Counted from the stretch's first letter, positions 1 through 8,184 are shown. The stretch is DNA of 63,244 nucleotides from Brevundimonas sp. (GCF_030704825.1 NZ_JAUYNX010000007.1:1-63244); one strand, 5' to 3'. The notes: generated by a model from the letters alone, not told the origin. Translations and numbers: made by a program.

Positions 1-307
1 GGTGGATATGGGCCTGGCCGACATGATCCTGCCCATCGAGATGGCCGACGCCATGGGGCGCAGCAAGGATCTGGCGCAGAAGGAAGGCGTCTTCGTGGGC
101 ATCACCGCCGGCGCCACCCTGGCCGGCGCCCTGCGCGTCGCGCGGGACGCGCCGCAGGGGGCCAACATCCTCTGCATGTTGCCCGACACCGGAGTGCGCT
201 ACCTCTCGACTCCTCTGTTCGCCGACATCTCCATCGAGATGACTCCCGAGGAGCTCGAGATCGCCCGCTCGTCCCCGATGTTCGCCGACGTCCCGGCGCC
301 GGCCTGA
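1..307 (+). CDS. Cysteine synthase family enzyme, C-terminal fragment
   Basis: Only the last ~101 residues lie in the window; the frame is open at the left edge, so the true start is outside. The fragment matches the C-terminal part of PLP-dependent O-acetylserine sulfhydrylases, which make cysteine from O-acetylserine and sulfide. It shows a glycine-rich stretch (GVFVGITAGATLAGAL) like the phosphate-binding or active-site-proximal segment of the family, followed by the typical CMLPDTGVRYLSTPLF block. A short acidic tail follows. Whether it is CysK, CysM or a cystathionine beta-synthase-like member cannot be decided from this fragment. Confidence 0.85.
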   Translation, partial: VDMGLADMILPIEMADAMGRSKDLAQKEGVFVGITAGATLAGALRVARDAPQGANILCMLPDTGVRYLSTPLFADISIEMTPEELEIARSSPMFADVPAPA

Positions 308-478
308 CGGCGACGTCGGTCCACCCCTGATGTTCGTCATGGCCGGGCGCAAGTCCCGGCCATCCATGACCTCCGAGTCTGCGGATTGTCCTGCGAGCCC
401 TGAGCGTATCGATCCCCGACACGCGCATCGCGCGGTCGAGGATGACGAGCTTGAGGGTGCGATGCGTTCTTGGGCGCC

Positions 479-832
479 CTACAGCTCGATGAAGCTCTCG
501 AAGCCGCCAAAGATCATGCGCTTGCCGTCGAACGGCATGTTGTTCATGTCGTCCTTGATGCGGGGATCTTCCATGACCCTGGCGTTCACCGCGTCGCGCT
601 GTTCGCGCGAGTCATAGGTGATCCAGGAAAACACCACCGTCTCGTCGTCCTTCGCCTGCACGGCGCGGGGGAAGGACGTCAGTTCGCCGTAAGGCACGTC
701 GTCACCGACCGTCTCGACGTAGGATCTCGCCCCGTACTCCTTCCAGACCTCGCCGGCCTTGCGTGAGAACGACTTGTATTCCTCGATCCGGTCCTTCGGG
801 ACCGCCACCACGAAACCATCGACATAGGCCAT
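479..832 (-). CDS. DUF1428 family protein (YbaA-like)
   Basis: A 117-residue cytosolic protein that matches DUF1428 over its full length. It opens with MAYVDGFVVAVPK, has a central segment ending VVFSWITYDS, and a C-terminal block with NNMPFDGKRMIFGGF, all characteristic of this dimeric alpha/beta-barrel-like family. No biochemical role is established for the family. The ATG start coincides with the conserved N-terminus. It stands alone between the cysteine synthase gene on the opposite strand and the crystallin-like gene. Confidence 0.88.
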   Translation of the reverse strand: MAYVDGFVVAVPKDRIEEYKSFSRKAGEVWKEYGARSYVETVGDDVPYGELTSFPRAVQAKDDETVVFSWITYDSREQRDAVNARVMEDPRIKDDMNNMPFDGKRMIFGGFESFIEL

Positions 833-902
833 CGGATATCTCCCTGGTCCCCAGCAGAGGAGGAAGTCCCGATGGCCCGGCCGGTTCCGGAACGGAGGTT
901 TG

Positions 903-1781
903 TCAGCGCCCGTCCCGTCCGATGGGACGCATCGACGAGATGCGGTCGTTCAGCCGCCACTGCTCCAGGTTCCAGACGTCCTCACGGATGACCTCGCACT
1001 GGCCGCGGAACCAGGCGTCCGTGCAGACCTCCCAGGAACCGCGCAGCCGGATCGAACTGATGCGATCGTTCAGGCCGCTGCTGCGCAGATCGGGAATCTC
1101 GCGGCTGAAGCTCTCGGACGCGCCGCGGTACATGGCGTCCGCGAACACGGTGATCGAGGTGTTCCCCCAGCCACCGCCTCCGCCTCCGCCGCCGCCGCCG
1201 CCGCCGTCGAAGCGGCCGGGGCGAAGCGACGAGATGCGGTCGTTCATGCCCGCCGCCCGAAGGCTGCTGACATCCCCAGAAAAGCTCTGGCACTGCCCCC
1301 GGAAGTTGGCGTCGGTGCAGGCGGTCCATTGTCCCCGCATCCGCATTGAGCTGATGGCGTCATTCATTCCCACGCCGCGCAGGTCGGGAATGGCGCCGTT
1401 GAAGGTCCGGGACGCGCCCCGGAAGCCGTCGTCGCGATAGACGACGATCCCCCGGCCGTTCCAGTCGCCGTCGGGGTCCGGCCATCCGCCGCCGCCGCCG
1501 GGACGATCCTCGTACTGACCCCGGTTGGGTCCGCAAACCAGCAGGCCGTCGCGGTTGAGAATCTCGTAGTCCGAGCAGCGGTTCAGCTCGATCGACGTGC
1601 CGCGAATGCGGCCCCGGTCGTCGCGGCAGTCGGCGTAGAGCCGGCCGCGGTTCACATATTCGCCGCTGCAGCTGTCGCGATAGTCGCCGCGCGGCGCCAC
1701 CCGGGCCTGGACCTCCCCATCCTGCGCCGCGGAAGCTCCACCCGAGACGGCCGCCACGGCGGCCAGCATTTCGATCAACAT
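903..1781 (-). CDS. Secreted beta/gamma-crystallin protein with CVNH-like N-terminal region
   Basis: A 292-residue predicted exported protein. The ATG at 1781 is preferred because it follows a GGAGGG ribosome binding site and begins an apparent signal peptide (MLIEMLAAVAAVSGGASA); an in-frame extension upstream lacks both. Residues ~30-80 hold a cysteine-containing segment (SCSGEYVNRG, LNRCSDYEILN, LLVCG) resembling half a cyanovirin-N homology domain. Two double-Greek-key beta/gamma-crystallin units follow, separated by a run of about 12 glycines. Each of the four motifs ends in NDAISS or NDRISS, matching the family's N/D-N/D-x-x-S/T-S calcium-binding signature. A role in calcium-dependent stabilisation or envelope protection is inferred; the CVNH assignment is tentative. 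Confidence 0.75.
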   Translation of the reverse strand: MLIEMLAAVAAVSGGASAAQDGEVQARVAPRGDYRDSCSGEYVNRGRLYADCRDDRGRIRGTSIELNRCSDYEILNRDGLLVCGPNRGQYEDRPGGGGGWPDPDGDWNGRGIVVYRDDGFRGASRTFNGAIPDLRGVGMNDAISSMRMRGQWTACTDANFRGQCQSFSGDVSSLRAAGMNDRISSLRPGRFDGGGGGGGGGGGGWGNTSITVFADAMYRGASESFSREIPDLRSSGLNDRISSIRLRGSWEVCTDAWFRGQCEVIREDVWNLEQWRLNDRISSMRPIGRDGR

Positions 1782-1920
1782 GGAAGTCCCTCCGGGAGTT
1801 GTCAGGACGCACAACGCGTCTGTGAGGGCAGTGTTCACCGGACCGGATGAACCTTGGCTGTACGGCGACGACGGCTTCCGTTTTCTTTTCCGGCGAATAG
1901 GCTTATATCGCCGTCATCAA

Positions 1921-1974
1921 CGCCCGGTCGAAAGGCCGGGCGCCGTCGTATCCGGAGCCCGATTTTCGGGCTCC
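1921..1974 (+). promoter_or_regulatory. Two stable hairpins in the trcR leader
   Basis: CGCCCGG (1921-1927) pairs with CCGGGCG (1936-1942), and GGAGCCCGA (1954-1962) pairs with TCGGGCTCC (1966-1974) around a three-base loop. The second hairpin ends 23 bases before the trcR start and has no T-run, so it looks like leader structure rather than a terminator. A TTATAT element at 1903-1908 could be a -10 box for the transcript. Confidence 0.45.
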
Positions 1975-1997
1975 AAAGAAGAAACCGGAACGCCCCC

Positions 1998-2666
1998 ATG
2001 ACCGACATCCTGATGCCCAAGGCCACCGCGGTCTGGCTGGTCGACAACACGTCCCTGACGTTCGAGCAGATCGCCGACTTCTGCGGCCTGCACCCGCTGG
2101 AAGTGCGCGGCATCGCCGACGGCGACGTGGCCCGCGACATCCGCGGCGCCGACCCGCTGGTCAACGGCCAGCTGACCCGCGAGGAGCTGGACAAGGCCCA
2201 GAATGACGAGGCCTACCGCATGCAGGCGGTGGTAAGCCGTCACGCCGAATTGATGAAGGGCGGCAAGCCGGCTCCGAAATACACCCCCGTCTCGCGCCGC
2301 CAGGATCGCCCGGACGCGATCATGTGGTTCGTACGCAACCACCCCGAGGTGACCGACGCCCAGATCGCCAAGATGCTGGGCACCACCAAGTCGACCATCG
2401 AGAGCGTGCGCAACCGCACCCACTGGAACAGCCCCAACATCAAGCCGGTCGATCCGGTGACCCTGGGTCTGGTCGGCCAGCTGGCGCTCGACGAACTGGT
2501 CCGCAAGGCCGCCGACAAGAAGGCGAAGGACGACGCGAAGAAGGGCGGCGCAACCCTGCAGCCTGTCGACGCCGCCGAACCCGCCGAGCCGGAATTCGTC
2601 CCCGAGGCCCGCGAACGCCGCGGCGCCGAACCGACCGCCGCCTCGGTCTTCGGTTCCAAGGACTGA
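1998..2666 (+). CDS. trcR: Cell-cycle transcriptional regulator TrcR (DUF1013)
   Basis: A 222-residue protein matching the alphaproteobacterial DUF1013 family, called TrcR in Caulobacter annotations. The N-terminal ~65 residues (LMPKATAVWLVDNTSLTFEQ, CGLHPLEVRGIADG) and a central region around residues 100-150 (DAIMWFVRNHPEVTDAQIAK, MLGTTKSTIESVRNRTHWN) each look like helix-turn-helix units. The C-terminus is a charged Lys/Ala/Glu-rich tail. The ATG follows a structured leader and has only a weak purine-rich ribosome binding site. The gene is divergent from the crystallin gene and ends at a strong hairpin terminator. Function is from family naming, not shown by the sequence itself. Confidence 0.88.
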   Translation: MTDILMPKATAVWLVDNTSLTFEQIADFCGLHPLEVRGIADGDVARDIRGADPLVNGQLTREELDKAQNDEAYRMQAVVSRHAELMKGGKPAPKYTPVSRRQDRPDAIMWFVRNHPEVTDAQIAKMLGTTKSTIESVRNRTHWNSPNIKPVDPVTLGLVGQLALDELVRKAADKKAKDDAKKGGATLQPVDAAEPAEPEFVPEARERRGAEPTAASVFGSKD

Positions 2667-2687
2667 GCCTTTCCCCGACAAGAAAAA

Positions 2688-2713
2688 CGGCCCCGGGATC
2701 GCTCCCGGGGCCG
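2688..2713 (+). terminator. Bidirectional hairpin terminator between trcR and a YdcH gene
   Basis: A perfect 11-bp GC stem (CGGCCCCGGGA with TCCCGGGGCCG) with a four-base loop, followed by CTGTCCTTTC on the plus strand and preceded by AAAAA, which gives a T-run on the minus strand. It sits between two convergent genes. Confidence 0.85.
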
Positions 2714-2735
2714 CTGTCCTTTCGGGAGACTGTCG

Positions 2736-2909
2736 CTAATGCGCTCGGGCCTCCAGGCTGGTGATCTGTTCCTTGAGCCGGAGCTTCTGCTGCTTGAGCT
2801 CCCTTACGCGAAGCGAGTCCGCGGACGGGTGGGTCGTCTCTCTCCGGATGGTCTCATCCAGGTTGCGATGACGGTTTCCCAGTTCGCGGATACGAGCTTC
2901 GATGGTCAT
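2736..2909 (-). CDS. YdcH/DUF465 family small coiled-coil protein
   Basis: A 57-residue charged, helical protein typical of the YdcH (DUF465) family. It has an N-terminal RIRELGNRHRNLDETI helix and a second helix VRELKQQKLRLKEQITSLE. The ATG at 2909 is chosen because GGAGG lies about 8 bases upstream; an ATG at 2924 would add five residues. A second family member lies at 4152-4376, so ubiX and its partner are bracketed by YdcH paralogues. The function of the family is unknown. Confidence 0.8.
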   Translation of the reverse strand: MTIEARIRELGNRHRNLDETIRRETTHPSADSLRVRELKQQKLRLKEQITSLEARAH

Positions 2910-3025
2910 GGCTTGCGCCTCCATGTCTAAGGGACCACTAGATTGAGCGCCCGGCTCGACCGGCTGTAGAATCACAATCCGGTGAGCCGCCGGCCGTCCG
3001 GACACGGACCACCCTGGAGCCCGAA

Positions 3026-3652
3026 TTGGCCGAAGATGTGAACGGAGCGGTACGGAACCCGTCCTCGCCCGATCCCCGCCGCCTCGTGGTCGGGATTTCC
3101 GGCGCGTCCGGCGTGGCCTACGGCGTTCGAACCCTGGACGCCCTGCGCGACCTCGGGGTCGAGAGCCACCTGGTCGTCACCCGGGCCGCGCTCCTGACCC
3201 TGTCGCAGGAAACCGAAATCTCCGCCGACGACCTGATGGGCCGCGCCGATGTGACGCATCGTCTCAACAATGTGGGCGCCTCGATCGCCTCGGGTTCCTT
3301 CCGGACCATGGGGATGATCGTCGCCCCCTGTTCGGTCCGCACCATGAGCGAGATCGCCACCGGGGTGACCTCCACCCTGCTGACCCGCGCCGCCGACGTG
3401 GTGCTCAAGGAGCGCCGCCCGCTGGTGCTGATGGTTCGCGAGACCCCCCTGCACCTCGGCCACCTGCGCACGATGACCGCCCTGGCCGAGATGGGCGCGG
3501 TCATCGCGCCTCCCCTGCCCGCCTTCTATGCCCGGCCGGTCTCGATCGCCGAGATGATCGACCAGTCGGTGGGCCGGGCCCTGGACCTGTTCGGCCTCGA
3601 CTGGCCGGCGGTGCGCCGTTGGGACGGACTGAAGGGCGCGACCGCCGAATGA
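3026..3652 (+). CDS. ubiX: Flavin prenyltransferase UbiX
   Basis: A 208-residue protein of the UbiX/Pad1 flavoprotein family. It prenylates FMN with dimethylallyl phosphate to make the prenylated-FMN cofactor used by UbiD decarboxylases in ubiquinone synthesis. Visible family blocks are VVGISGASGVAYGVR near residue 20, the MGMIVAPCSVRTMSEIATG segment in the middle, and LVLMVRETPLHLGHLRTM towards the C-terminus. Length is as expected apart from ~17 extra N-terminal residues. The TTG start has GGAG seven bases upstream; a GTG twelve bases later is an alternative. It overlaps the next gene by ATGA. Confidence 0.93.
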   Translation: MAEDVNGAVRNPSSPDPRRLVVGISGASGVAYGVRTLDALRDLGVESHLVVTRAALLTLSQETEISADDLMGRADVTHRLNNVGASIASGSFRTMGMIVAPCSVRTMSEIATGVTSTLLTRAADVVLKERRPLVLMVRETPLHLGHLRTMTALAEMGAVIAPPLPAFYARPVSIAEMIDQSVGRALDLFGLDWPAVRRWDGLKGATAE

Positions 3653-4113
3653 GTCTCCGGGACTGGTCGCTCAAGGCCTGGGCCGCCGACGGCGTCGCCG
3701 ACGCCTGTCTGGAGCTCCAGGACTCCGCCGGTCAGAATATTCCACTGCTGCTCTGGGCCGCCTGGTGCGCCACGGAAGGACGCACGCCGGACGAGGACGC
3801 GCTGGAGGCCGCCGCCGACACGGCCCGCGCCTGGCAGGAGACCGCCATCGCGCCCCTGCGCGCCGTTCGCCGGGCGCTCAAGCCGCGCGCCCCCGACCTT
3901 GACGACGCCGATCGGGAAGCCGTCCGGGCCCAGGTAAAGGCCGTGGAGCTGGAGGCCGAGCGCCGCCTGCTGGCCGCCCTGGAGGTCATCGCCCCGCCGC
4001 CGACCGGCCCCGCCCAGGCTTCGCTCGCCGCCCTCGTGGCCGCGGCCCGGATCTGGTCGCCGATGACGCCTCGCGCCGGACTGGTCAGGCTCGCGGAGCG
4101 CCTTCCGGCCTGA
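3649..4113 (+). CDS. TIGR02444 family protein
   Basis: A 154-residue cytosolic protein resembling the TIGR02444 family. It begins LRDWSLKAWAADGVADACLE and contains QNIPLLLWAAWCATEGR, then a long helical Ala/Arg-rich stretch. Its ATG overlaps the ubiX stop codon in ATGA, so the two are probably translationally coupled. The function of the family is not known; the coupling to ubiX only suggests a shared transcript. Confidence 0.8.
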   Translation: MSLRDWSLKAWAADGVADACLELQDSAGQNIPLLLWAAWCATEGRTPDEDALEAAADTARAWQETAIAPLRAVRRALKPRAPDLDDADREAVRAQVKAVELEAERRLLAALEVIAPPPTGPAQASLAALVAAARIWSPMTPRAGLVRLAERLPA

Positions 4114-4151
4114 CGCGACGCGCGCTATAAGCCCGCCTCCGGGGCACGACC

Positions 4152-4376
4152 ATGAACGACGACGAACCCTTTCTGACCGAGGAAGAGCTGGCGCTCCACG
4201 CCCGTCTCAAGGTGCTGCAGCTCGAGCACGCCGACCTGGACGCCTCGATCGACGCCCTGGGCCGCATGCCGGTGCCGGATCAACTGATGATCGCCCGGCT
4301 CAAGCGCAAGAAGCTGGTCCTGCGTGACGAGATCACCAAGATCGAGGATCGCATCCTGCCCGACATCATCGCCTGA
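4152..4376 (+). CDS. YdcH/DUF465 family small protein
   Basis: A 74-residue helical protein related to the one encoded at 2736-2909. It has an acidic leader and two helices with the family pattern LQLEHADLDASIDAL and MIARLKRKKLVLRDEITKIE. It follows the TIGR02444 gene by 38 bases on the same strand and probably ends the ubiX transcript. No function is known. Confidence 0.82.
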   Translation: MNDDEPFLTEEELALHARLKVLQLEHADLDASIDALGRMPVPDQLMIARLKRKKLVLRDEITKIEDRILPDIIA

Positions 4377-4383
4377 GCGTAAG

Positions 4384-4947
4384 TCAGCGCCCTTTCTTGC
4401 GCACCCACATGGCGGCGTCGGCCTCGGCCAGCCAGACCTCGGGATCGGTGTGGGCGGAGAAGGCGCGGACGCCGAACGAACCGCCCAGCCGGGCCTGCTC
4501 GCCCTCCCATCGGAACCCGTCGGCCTCCAGGGCCGCGGCCAGACGTCGGGCCTTCTCGCGCCCTTCCTCCAGGCCGGCATTGAGCATCAGCAGGGCGAAT
4601 TCGTCGCCGCCCAGCCGCCCCACCGCGTCCGACTCGCGCAGATTGGCCTTCAGCAACTCGGCCACCTGCACCAAGGCGGCGTCTCCGGCGGCGTGGCCAA
4701 GGGAGTCGTTGACCTTCTTGAAGCCGTCGAGATCGAGATAGAGCAGCACCGCCGGCGTGCCGTGACGCTGGCAGAAGGCCATGGCGCTGCGCATGGCGGC
4801 GATGAATCCCCGCCGGTTCAACGACGGCGTCAGCACGTCGTGGTCGGCCGCCGCCTCGGCCGCCTCGGCGCGCAGGCGCAGGGCCTCGACCTCGGCGCGC
4901 AGGCGCTCGATCTCGGCTTGGGGGTCGATGACGGCCGCGTCGGTCAC
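4384..4947 (-). CDS. Diguanylate cyclase (GGDEF domain)
   Basis: A 187-residue soluble GGDEF protein that would make cyclic di-GMP from two GTP. The first ~40 residues form a heptad-like coiled coil ([20 protein letters not shown]), and the rest is a complete GGDEF domain with an intact GGDEF signature. Five residues upstream lies RESD, matching the RxxD inhibitory I-site, so product inhibition is expected. No EAL domain, membrane segment or sensory domain is present. The start is uncertain: GTG at 4947 fits the coiled-coil onset, but the frame stays open far upstream. It converges on the YdcH gene with 7 bases between stops. Confidence 0.88.
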   Translation of the reverse strand: MTDAAVIDPQAEIERLRAEVEALRLRAEAAEAAADHDVLTPSLNRRGFIAAMRSAMAFCQRHGTPAVLLYLDLDGFKKVNDSLGHAAGDAALVQVAELLKANLRESDAVGRLGGDEFALLMLNAGLEEGREKARRLAAALEADGFRWEGEQARLGGSFGVRAFSAHTDPEVWLAEADAAMWVRKKGR

Positions 4948-5071
4948 GAGCGAAGTGGGCTCCCCGGCCGGCGACTCAGACGCTCCGGCACACGACAAGC
5001 CTAGCGCGCTCGGTTGCGGGCGCAACGCGAGTCCTGTATCGCGCCGCTTTCGTCGGAAAGGGCTGCGACTC

Positions 5072-5563
5072 ATGACGACCGGTACCCCGCCAGTGGCGAT
5101 CATCATGGGCAGCCGTTCGGACTGGCCGACGATGAAGCACGCCGCCGACTCGCTGGACCGGCTGGGCGTGGCCTGGGAGGCGAAGGTCGTCAGCGCCCAC
5201 CGCACGCCCGGACGCCTGTACGACTTCGCCACGGGCGCGCGCGGCGCGGGTTTCAAGGTCATCATTGCCGGGGCCGGGGGCGCCGCCCACCTGCCCGGCA
5301 TGGCCGCCTCCATGACCGAACTGCCGGTGCTGGGCGTGCCGGTGGAATCGAAGGCGCTCAAGGGCATGGACAGCCTGCTGTCGATCGTCCAGATGCCCGG
5401 CGGCGTGCCGGTGGCGACCCTGGCCATCGGCGAAGCCGGGGCGAAGAACGCCGGCATCCTCGCCGCCCAGATCCTGGCCCTGTCGGATCCGGTTCTGGCC
5501 GGCCGCCTCATCGCCTTCCGCGAGGCCCAGACCGAGGCCGTGCCCGAGACGGTCGAGGACTGA
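5072..5563 (+). CDS. purE: 5-(carboxyamino)imidazole ribonucleotide mutase PurE
   Basis: A 163-residue class I PurE, which converts N5-CAIR to CAIR in purine synthesis. The conserved [12 protein letters not shown] block near the N-terminus, the [15 protein letters not shown] segment with the catalytic histidine, and [16 protein letters not shown] are all present, and the length is standard. The next gene, purK, starts on the base after the purE stop codon. Confidence 0.96.
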   Translation: MTTGTPPVAIIMGSRSDWPTMKHAADSLDRLGVAWEAKVVSAHRTPGRLYDFATGARGAGFKVIIAGAGGAAHLPGMAASMTELPVLGVPVESKALKGMDSLLSIVQMPGGVPVATLAIGEAGAKNAGILAAQILALSDPVLAGRLIAFREAQTEAVPETVED

Positions 5564-6643
5564 GTGGCGACGCTTCCGCTGCCCCCCGGCTCGACCCTCG
5601 GCATCCTCGGCGGCGGCCAGCTCGGGCGGATGCTCAGCCAGGCCGCCTCGCGCCTCGGCTTCAACGTCGTCATCCTCGACCCCGAGGAGAACAGCCCCGC
5701 CGGTCGCGTGTCCCAGGGCCAGATCGTGGCCGCCTATGACAATCCCACGGCCCTGGGCGTGCTGGGCCAGACCTGCGCGGCGGTGACCTTCGAGTTCGAG
5801 AACGTGCCCGCCGCTTCTGTGGCCCGGCTGGTCGAAGGCGGCGCCGTCGTCGCCCCGGGACCGAAGGCGCTCGCCGTGGCCCAAGACCGCGTGGACGAGA
5901 AGACCTTTCTGAACAGCGTCGACGCGGCGACGGTGGACTTCGCGCCCGTCGACGGTCTCGACGATCTGCTGGCCGGGTTGGAGCGACTGGGCGCCCCCGC
6001 CCTGCTGAAGACCCGCCGCGAGGGCTACGACGGCAAGGGTCAGGTCTGGGTCCGTTCCGCGAGGATGGCGGCGGACGCCTGGGCCGCCGTCGGCGAACGC
6101 CCCGCCATCCTCGAAGCGAAGGCCCCGTTCCTGCGCGAACTGTCGGTCATCGCCGCGCGCGGCCGCGACGGCGCGATCGCCGTCTATCCTCTGGGCGAGA
6201 ACATCCACAAGGGGGGCGTCCTCAAGACCACCATCGCCCCCGCCGCCGTCGATGCGAAGACCGAAAAGCGGGCCCGCGCCATCGCCAGGGCCATTCTGGA
6301 GGGCCTCGACTACGTCGGCGTGCTCGGCGTCGAGCTGTTCGATCTCGGCGACGGCGAACTGCTGGTCAACGAGATCGCGCCGCGCGTCCACAACACCGGC
6401 CACTGGACCCAGGATGGCTGCGTCTGCGACCAGTTCGAACAGCATGTCCGGGCCATAGCCGGCTGGCCGCTGGGCCCGACCACGGCCCATGCCCGGGTCG
6501 AGATGACCAATCTGCTCGGCGACGAGATCGAGCAGTGGAAGGCCCTCGCTCCGAAGGCCGACGCCCGCCTCCACCTCTACGGCAAGGCCGAGGCCCGCCC
6601 CGGCCGCAAGATGGGGCATGTGAACCGGGTGAAGCCGCTCTGA
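5564..6643 (+). CDS. purK: 5-(carboxyamino)imidazole ribonucleotide synthase PurK
   Basis: A 359-residue ATP-grasp enzyme that makes N5-CAIR from AIR, ATP and bicarbonate, supplying PurE. It opens with GILGGGQLGRMLSQAASRLG and has the ATP-grasp block LLKTRREGYDGKGQ around residue 145 and the metal-binding NEIAPRVHNTGHWT near residue 270. The GTG start directly abuts the purE stop, which implies coupled translation. Length is normal. Confidence 0.96.
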   Translation: MATLPLPPGSTLGILGGGQLGRMLSQAASRLGFNVVILDPEENSPAGRVSQGQIVAAYDNPTALGVLGQTCAAVTFEFENVPAASVARLVEGGAVVAPGPKALAVAQDRVDEKTFLNSVDAATVDFAPVDGLDDLLAGLERLGAPALLKTRREGYDGKGQVWVRSARMAADAWAAVGERPAILEAKAPFLRELSVIAARGRDGAIAVYPLGENIHKGGVLKTTIAPAAVDAKTEKRARAIARAILEGLDYVGVLGVELFDLGDGELLVNEIAPRVHNTGHWTQDGCVCDQFEQHVRAIAGWPLGPTTAHARVEMTNLLGDEIEQWKALAPKADARLHLYGKAEARPGRKMGHVNRVKPL

Positions 6644-6773
6644 GCGGACGCCGGTCGAGGGGTCGAGAGTCTCGCATCTCCGCGAAAAAATATGGAACGC
6701 GGATTTAGCTGAACCGGCCATACCTGCAGAGGCGGCTCGCCGGCCCCTGGGGCGGTGGCGGCGACGGGTGACG

Positions 6774-6887
6774 GTGTCAAAGACCAGGCCCGGCGGGCAT
6801 TTCACTATTGTGCACATGGGTGCGTCAGAAGCGGTCGCAGGGCCCGTGTGGAGCGGTGCGGAGACCCGGCCGATGGGGCGGAAGTAG
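6774..6887 (+). CDS. Possible 37-residue small ORF
   Basis: A GTG-initiated frame of 37 residues beginning VSKTRPGGHFTIVHMG and ending ETRPMGRK, in the gap after purK. It has no clear ribosome binding site (a second GTG lies two codons upstream), and its codon use is less biased than the neighbours. It is listed because the peptide looks ordered rather than random and could be a leader peptide or small protein. It may equally be noncoding. Confidence 0.25.
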   Translation: MSKTRPGGHFTIVHMGASEAVAGPVWSGAETRPMGRK

Positions 6888-6947
6888 CGAATTCCGGTCC
6901 CCGAAAGGGCGGATGGGAGGGGGCGAGAGTCCCCGTATCCCGAGCGT

Positions 6948-6968
6948 CCCTCTCCTGTTGGGAGAGGG
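6948..6968 (-). terminator. Hairpin downstream of COQ9
   Basis: CCCTCTCC pairs with GGAGAGGG around a five-base loop, 5 bases beyond the COQ9 stop codon. There is no T-run, so it is either a weak terminator or a degenerate copy of the REP-like hairpin found near 8.2 kb. Confidence 0.45.
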
Positions 6969-6972
6969 TTTG

Positions 6973-7665
6973 CTACTCCGCCTTCGCGCCGTACCGCATC
7001 CGGGTCAGCGCCTCGCCCACCTTCCTCAGCGGCGCGTCGAAATCCTTGCCCGCCTTCCACTTCTCGAAGGCCATGACGTTTTCGATCCGCGCGGCGACGA
7101 AGGCCTCGGCGGCGTCCTTGCCGTCGAACCAGCGCATGGTCAGGGCCGGGATCAGGATGCCCGACAGGATCGCCCGCTTGGAATAGTGGTTCCAGTCGGT
7201 CGCCGTGTCCCCGGCCCAAAGCCACAGATGGTCGGCGCTCTCCCACGCCAGCTTCAGCCCCAGATCGGCGTTGGTCGGCAGGGCCAGGAAGGCGGCGCAG
7301 CGCCGGGTCGCCTCGAGGTCGGCCGCGCCCGCCTCCATCCGGGCCGAGACGGCGCGGGCGATTCGCTCGCGCATCTTCAGGGATCTGGCGTCGACCTCGC
7401 CCAGCGCCGCCAAGGCCCGGTCGTCGTGCCGTCGCGACAGCAGGGCCGCCAGATCACGCGGGCCGTTTGGCAGCAGCAGTTCCTCGTCGCCCAACGACAG
7501 GCCGCAGGCCTCGCAGGCCGCCCGGACCATCCGCCCGTTCCAGCCCAGCCGGGGCGCGAGGCCAAGGGCGGCGTCCAGCACCGTCTGCTCCATCCGGTCG
7601 CCCCAGTCGGCTTTGAGAGCCTCTCCCCCGGGCGTCTCGTTCGACAGGTGTGGCGCATCGGTCAT
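6973..7665 (-). CDS. COQ9 family ubiquinone biosynthesis protein
   Basis: A 230-residue protein of the COQ9 family, a TetR-like fold lipid-binding factor needed for ubiquinone hydroxylation steps. The central and C-terminal signature is present: [20 protein letters not shown] followed by [15 protein letters not shown]. The N-terminal half (residues 25-60) fits the family's helix-turn-helix-like segment. It stands alone between purK and rpsU. Together with UbiX it suggests an aerobic ubiquinone-based respiratory chain. Confidence 0.9.
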   Translation of the reverse strand: MTDAPHLSNETPGGEALKADWGDRMEQTVLDAALGLAPRLGWNGRMVRAACEACGLSLGDEELLLPNGPRDLAALLSRRHDDRALAALGEVDARSLKMRERIARAVSARMEAGAADLEATRRCAAFLALPTNADLGLKLAWESADHLWLWAGDTATDWNHYSKRAILSGILIPALTMRWFDGKDAAEAFVAARIENVMAFEKWKAGKDFDAPLRKVGEALTRMRYGAKAE

Positions 7666-7855
7666 GACGGCAGCATATCCCCGTCGCGCGGGGGTTTCGA
7701 CCCTTCAGATTGAGGCGCGACGATCTGGACAGGAGGGGGGGGAACGTGTATCAGCCCGCCTTCATCCGCGGACCCCTGTCCGTCGGACCGAGATTTTATT
7801 TGTCTGCCCGTCTCCCTTTCGAGGTGCGCGGCGGGCGGCCAAAGGAGAGTTCAAC

Positions 7856-8113
7856 CTGGTACAGATTTTCGTTCGCGATAATAACGTCGATCAAGCGCTC
7901 AAGGCCCTCAAGAAGAAAATGCAGCGCGAAGGCAGCTTCCGCGAGATGAAGCGCCACGTGCACTACGAGAAGCCCTCGGAGAAGCGCGCCCGCCAGAAGG
8001 CCGAGGCCGTGCGCCGCGCCCGCAAGCTGGCCCGCAAGCGCATGCAGCGCGAAGGCCTGCTGCCGCCGCCGAAGCCCCGGGTTCCGGGCGTGGGCGGCCC
8101 GAGCCGCGGCTAA
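7856..8113 (+). CDS. rpsU: 30S ribosomal protein S21, apparent CTG start
   Basis: An 85-residue S21 with the family sequence [19 protein letters not shown] and a basic C-terminal half ([20 protein letters not shown]). S21 sits on the small subunit near the anti-Shine-Dalgarno region and aids initiation. No ATG, GTG or TTG lies in frame near the conserved N-terminus. The codon immediately before the conserved VQIF is CTG, and AAGGAG lies 8 bases upstream, so CTG is the likely initiator. A hairpin terminator follows the stop by about 30 bases. Confidence 0.92.
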   Translation: MVQIFVRDNNVDQALKALKKKMQREGSFREMKRHVHYEKPSEKRARQKAEAVRRARKLARKRMQREGLLPPPKPRVPGVGGPSRG

Positions 8114-8142
8114 ACCCCGCTCGACAGCCGAACGAAAGGATC

Positions 8143-8176
8143 AAGGGCCGCCCCGGGAAGCCGGAGCGGCCCTTTT
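8143..8176 (+). terminator. rpsU rho-independent terminator
   Basis: AAGGGCCGC pairs with GCGGCCCTT around a 14-base loop, followed by TTC on the plus strand. It lies 30 bases after the rpsU stop codon. Confidence 0.8.
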
Positions 8177-8184
8177 CTATGCTT

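Larger units (their letters stand above)
6644..6972. other. 329-base gap after purK
   Basis: No recognisable family is encoded here. The gap holds an AT-rich patch (about 6685-6715), a candidate 37-codon ORF described separately, and a hairpin next to the COQ9 stop. Codon bias in all six frames is weaker than in the neighbouring genes. Confidence 0.6.

Noticed and set aside
1172..1206. CCG/CCT microsatellite-like tract
   Set aside because: It encodes the polyglycine linker of the crystallin-like protein in frame, so it is a coding repeat rather than an independent element.
4976..7246. Long minus-strand open frame of about 750 codons
   Set aside because: It lies antisense to purE, purK and their flank, is full of Gly/Arg/His-rich low-complexity sequence and has no domain; it is a product of GC-rich third positions.
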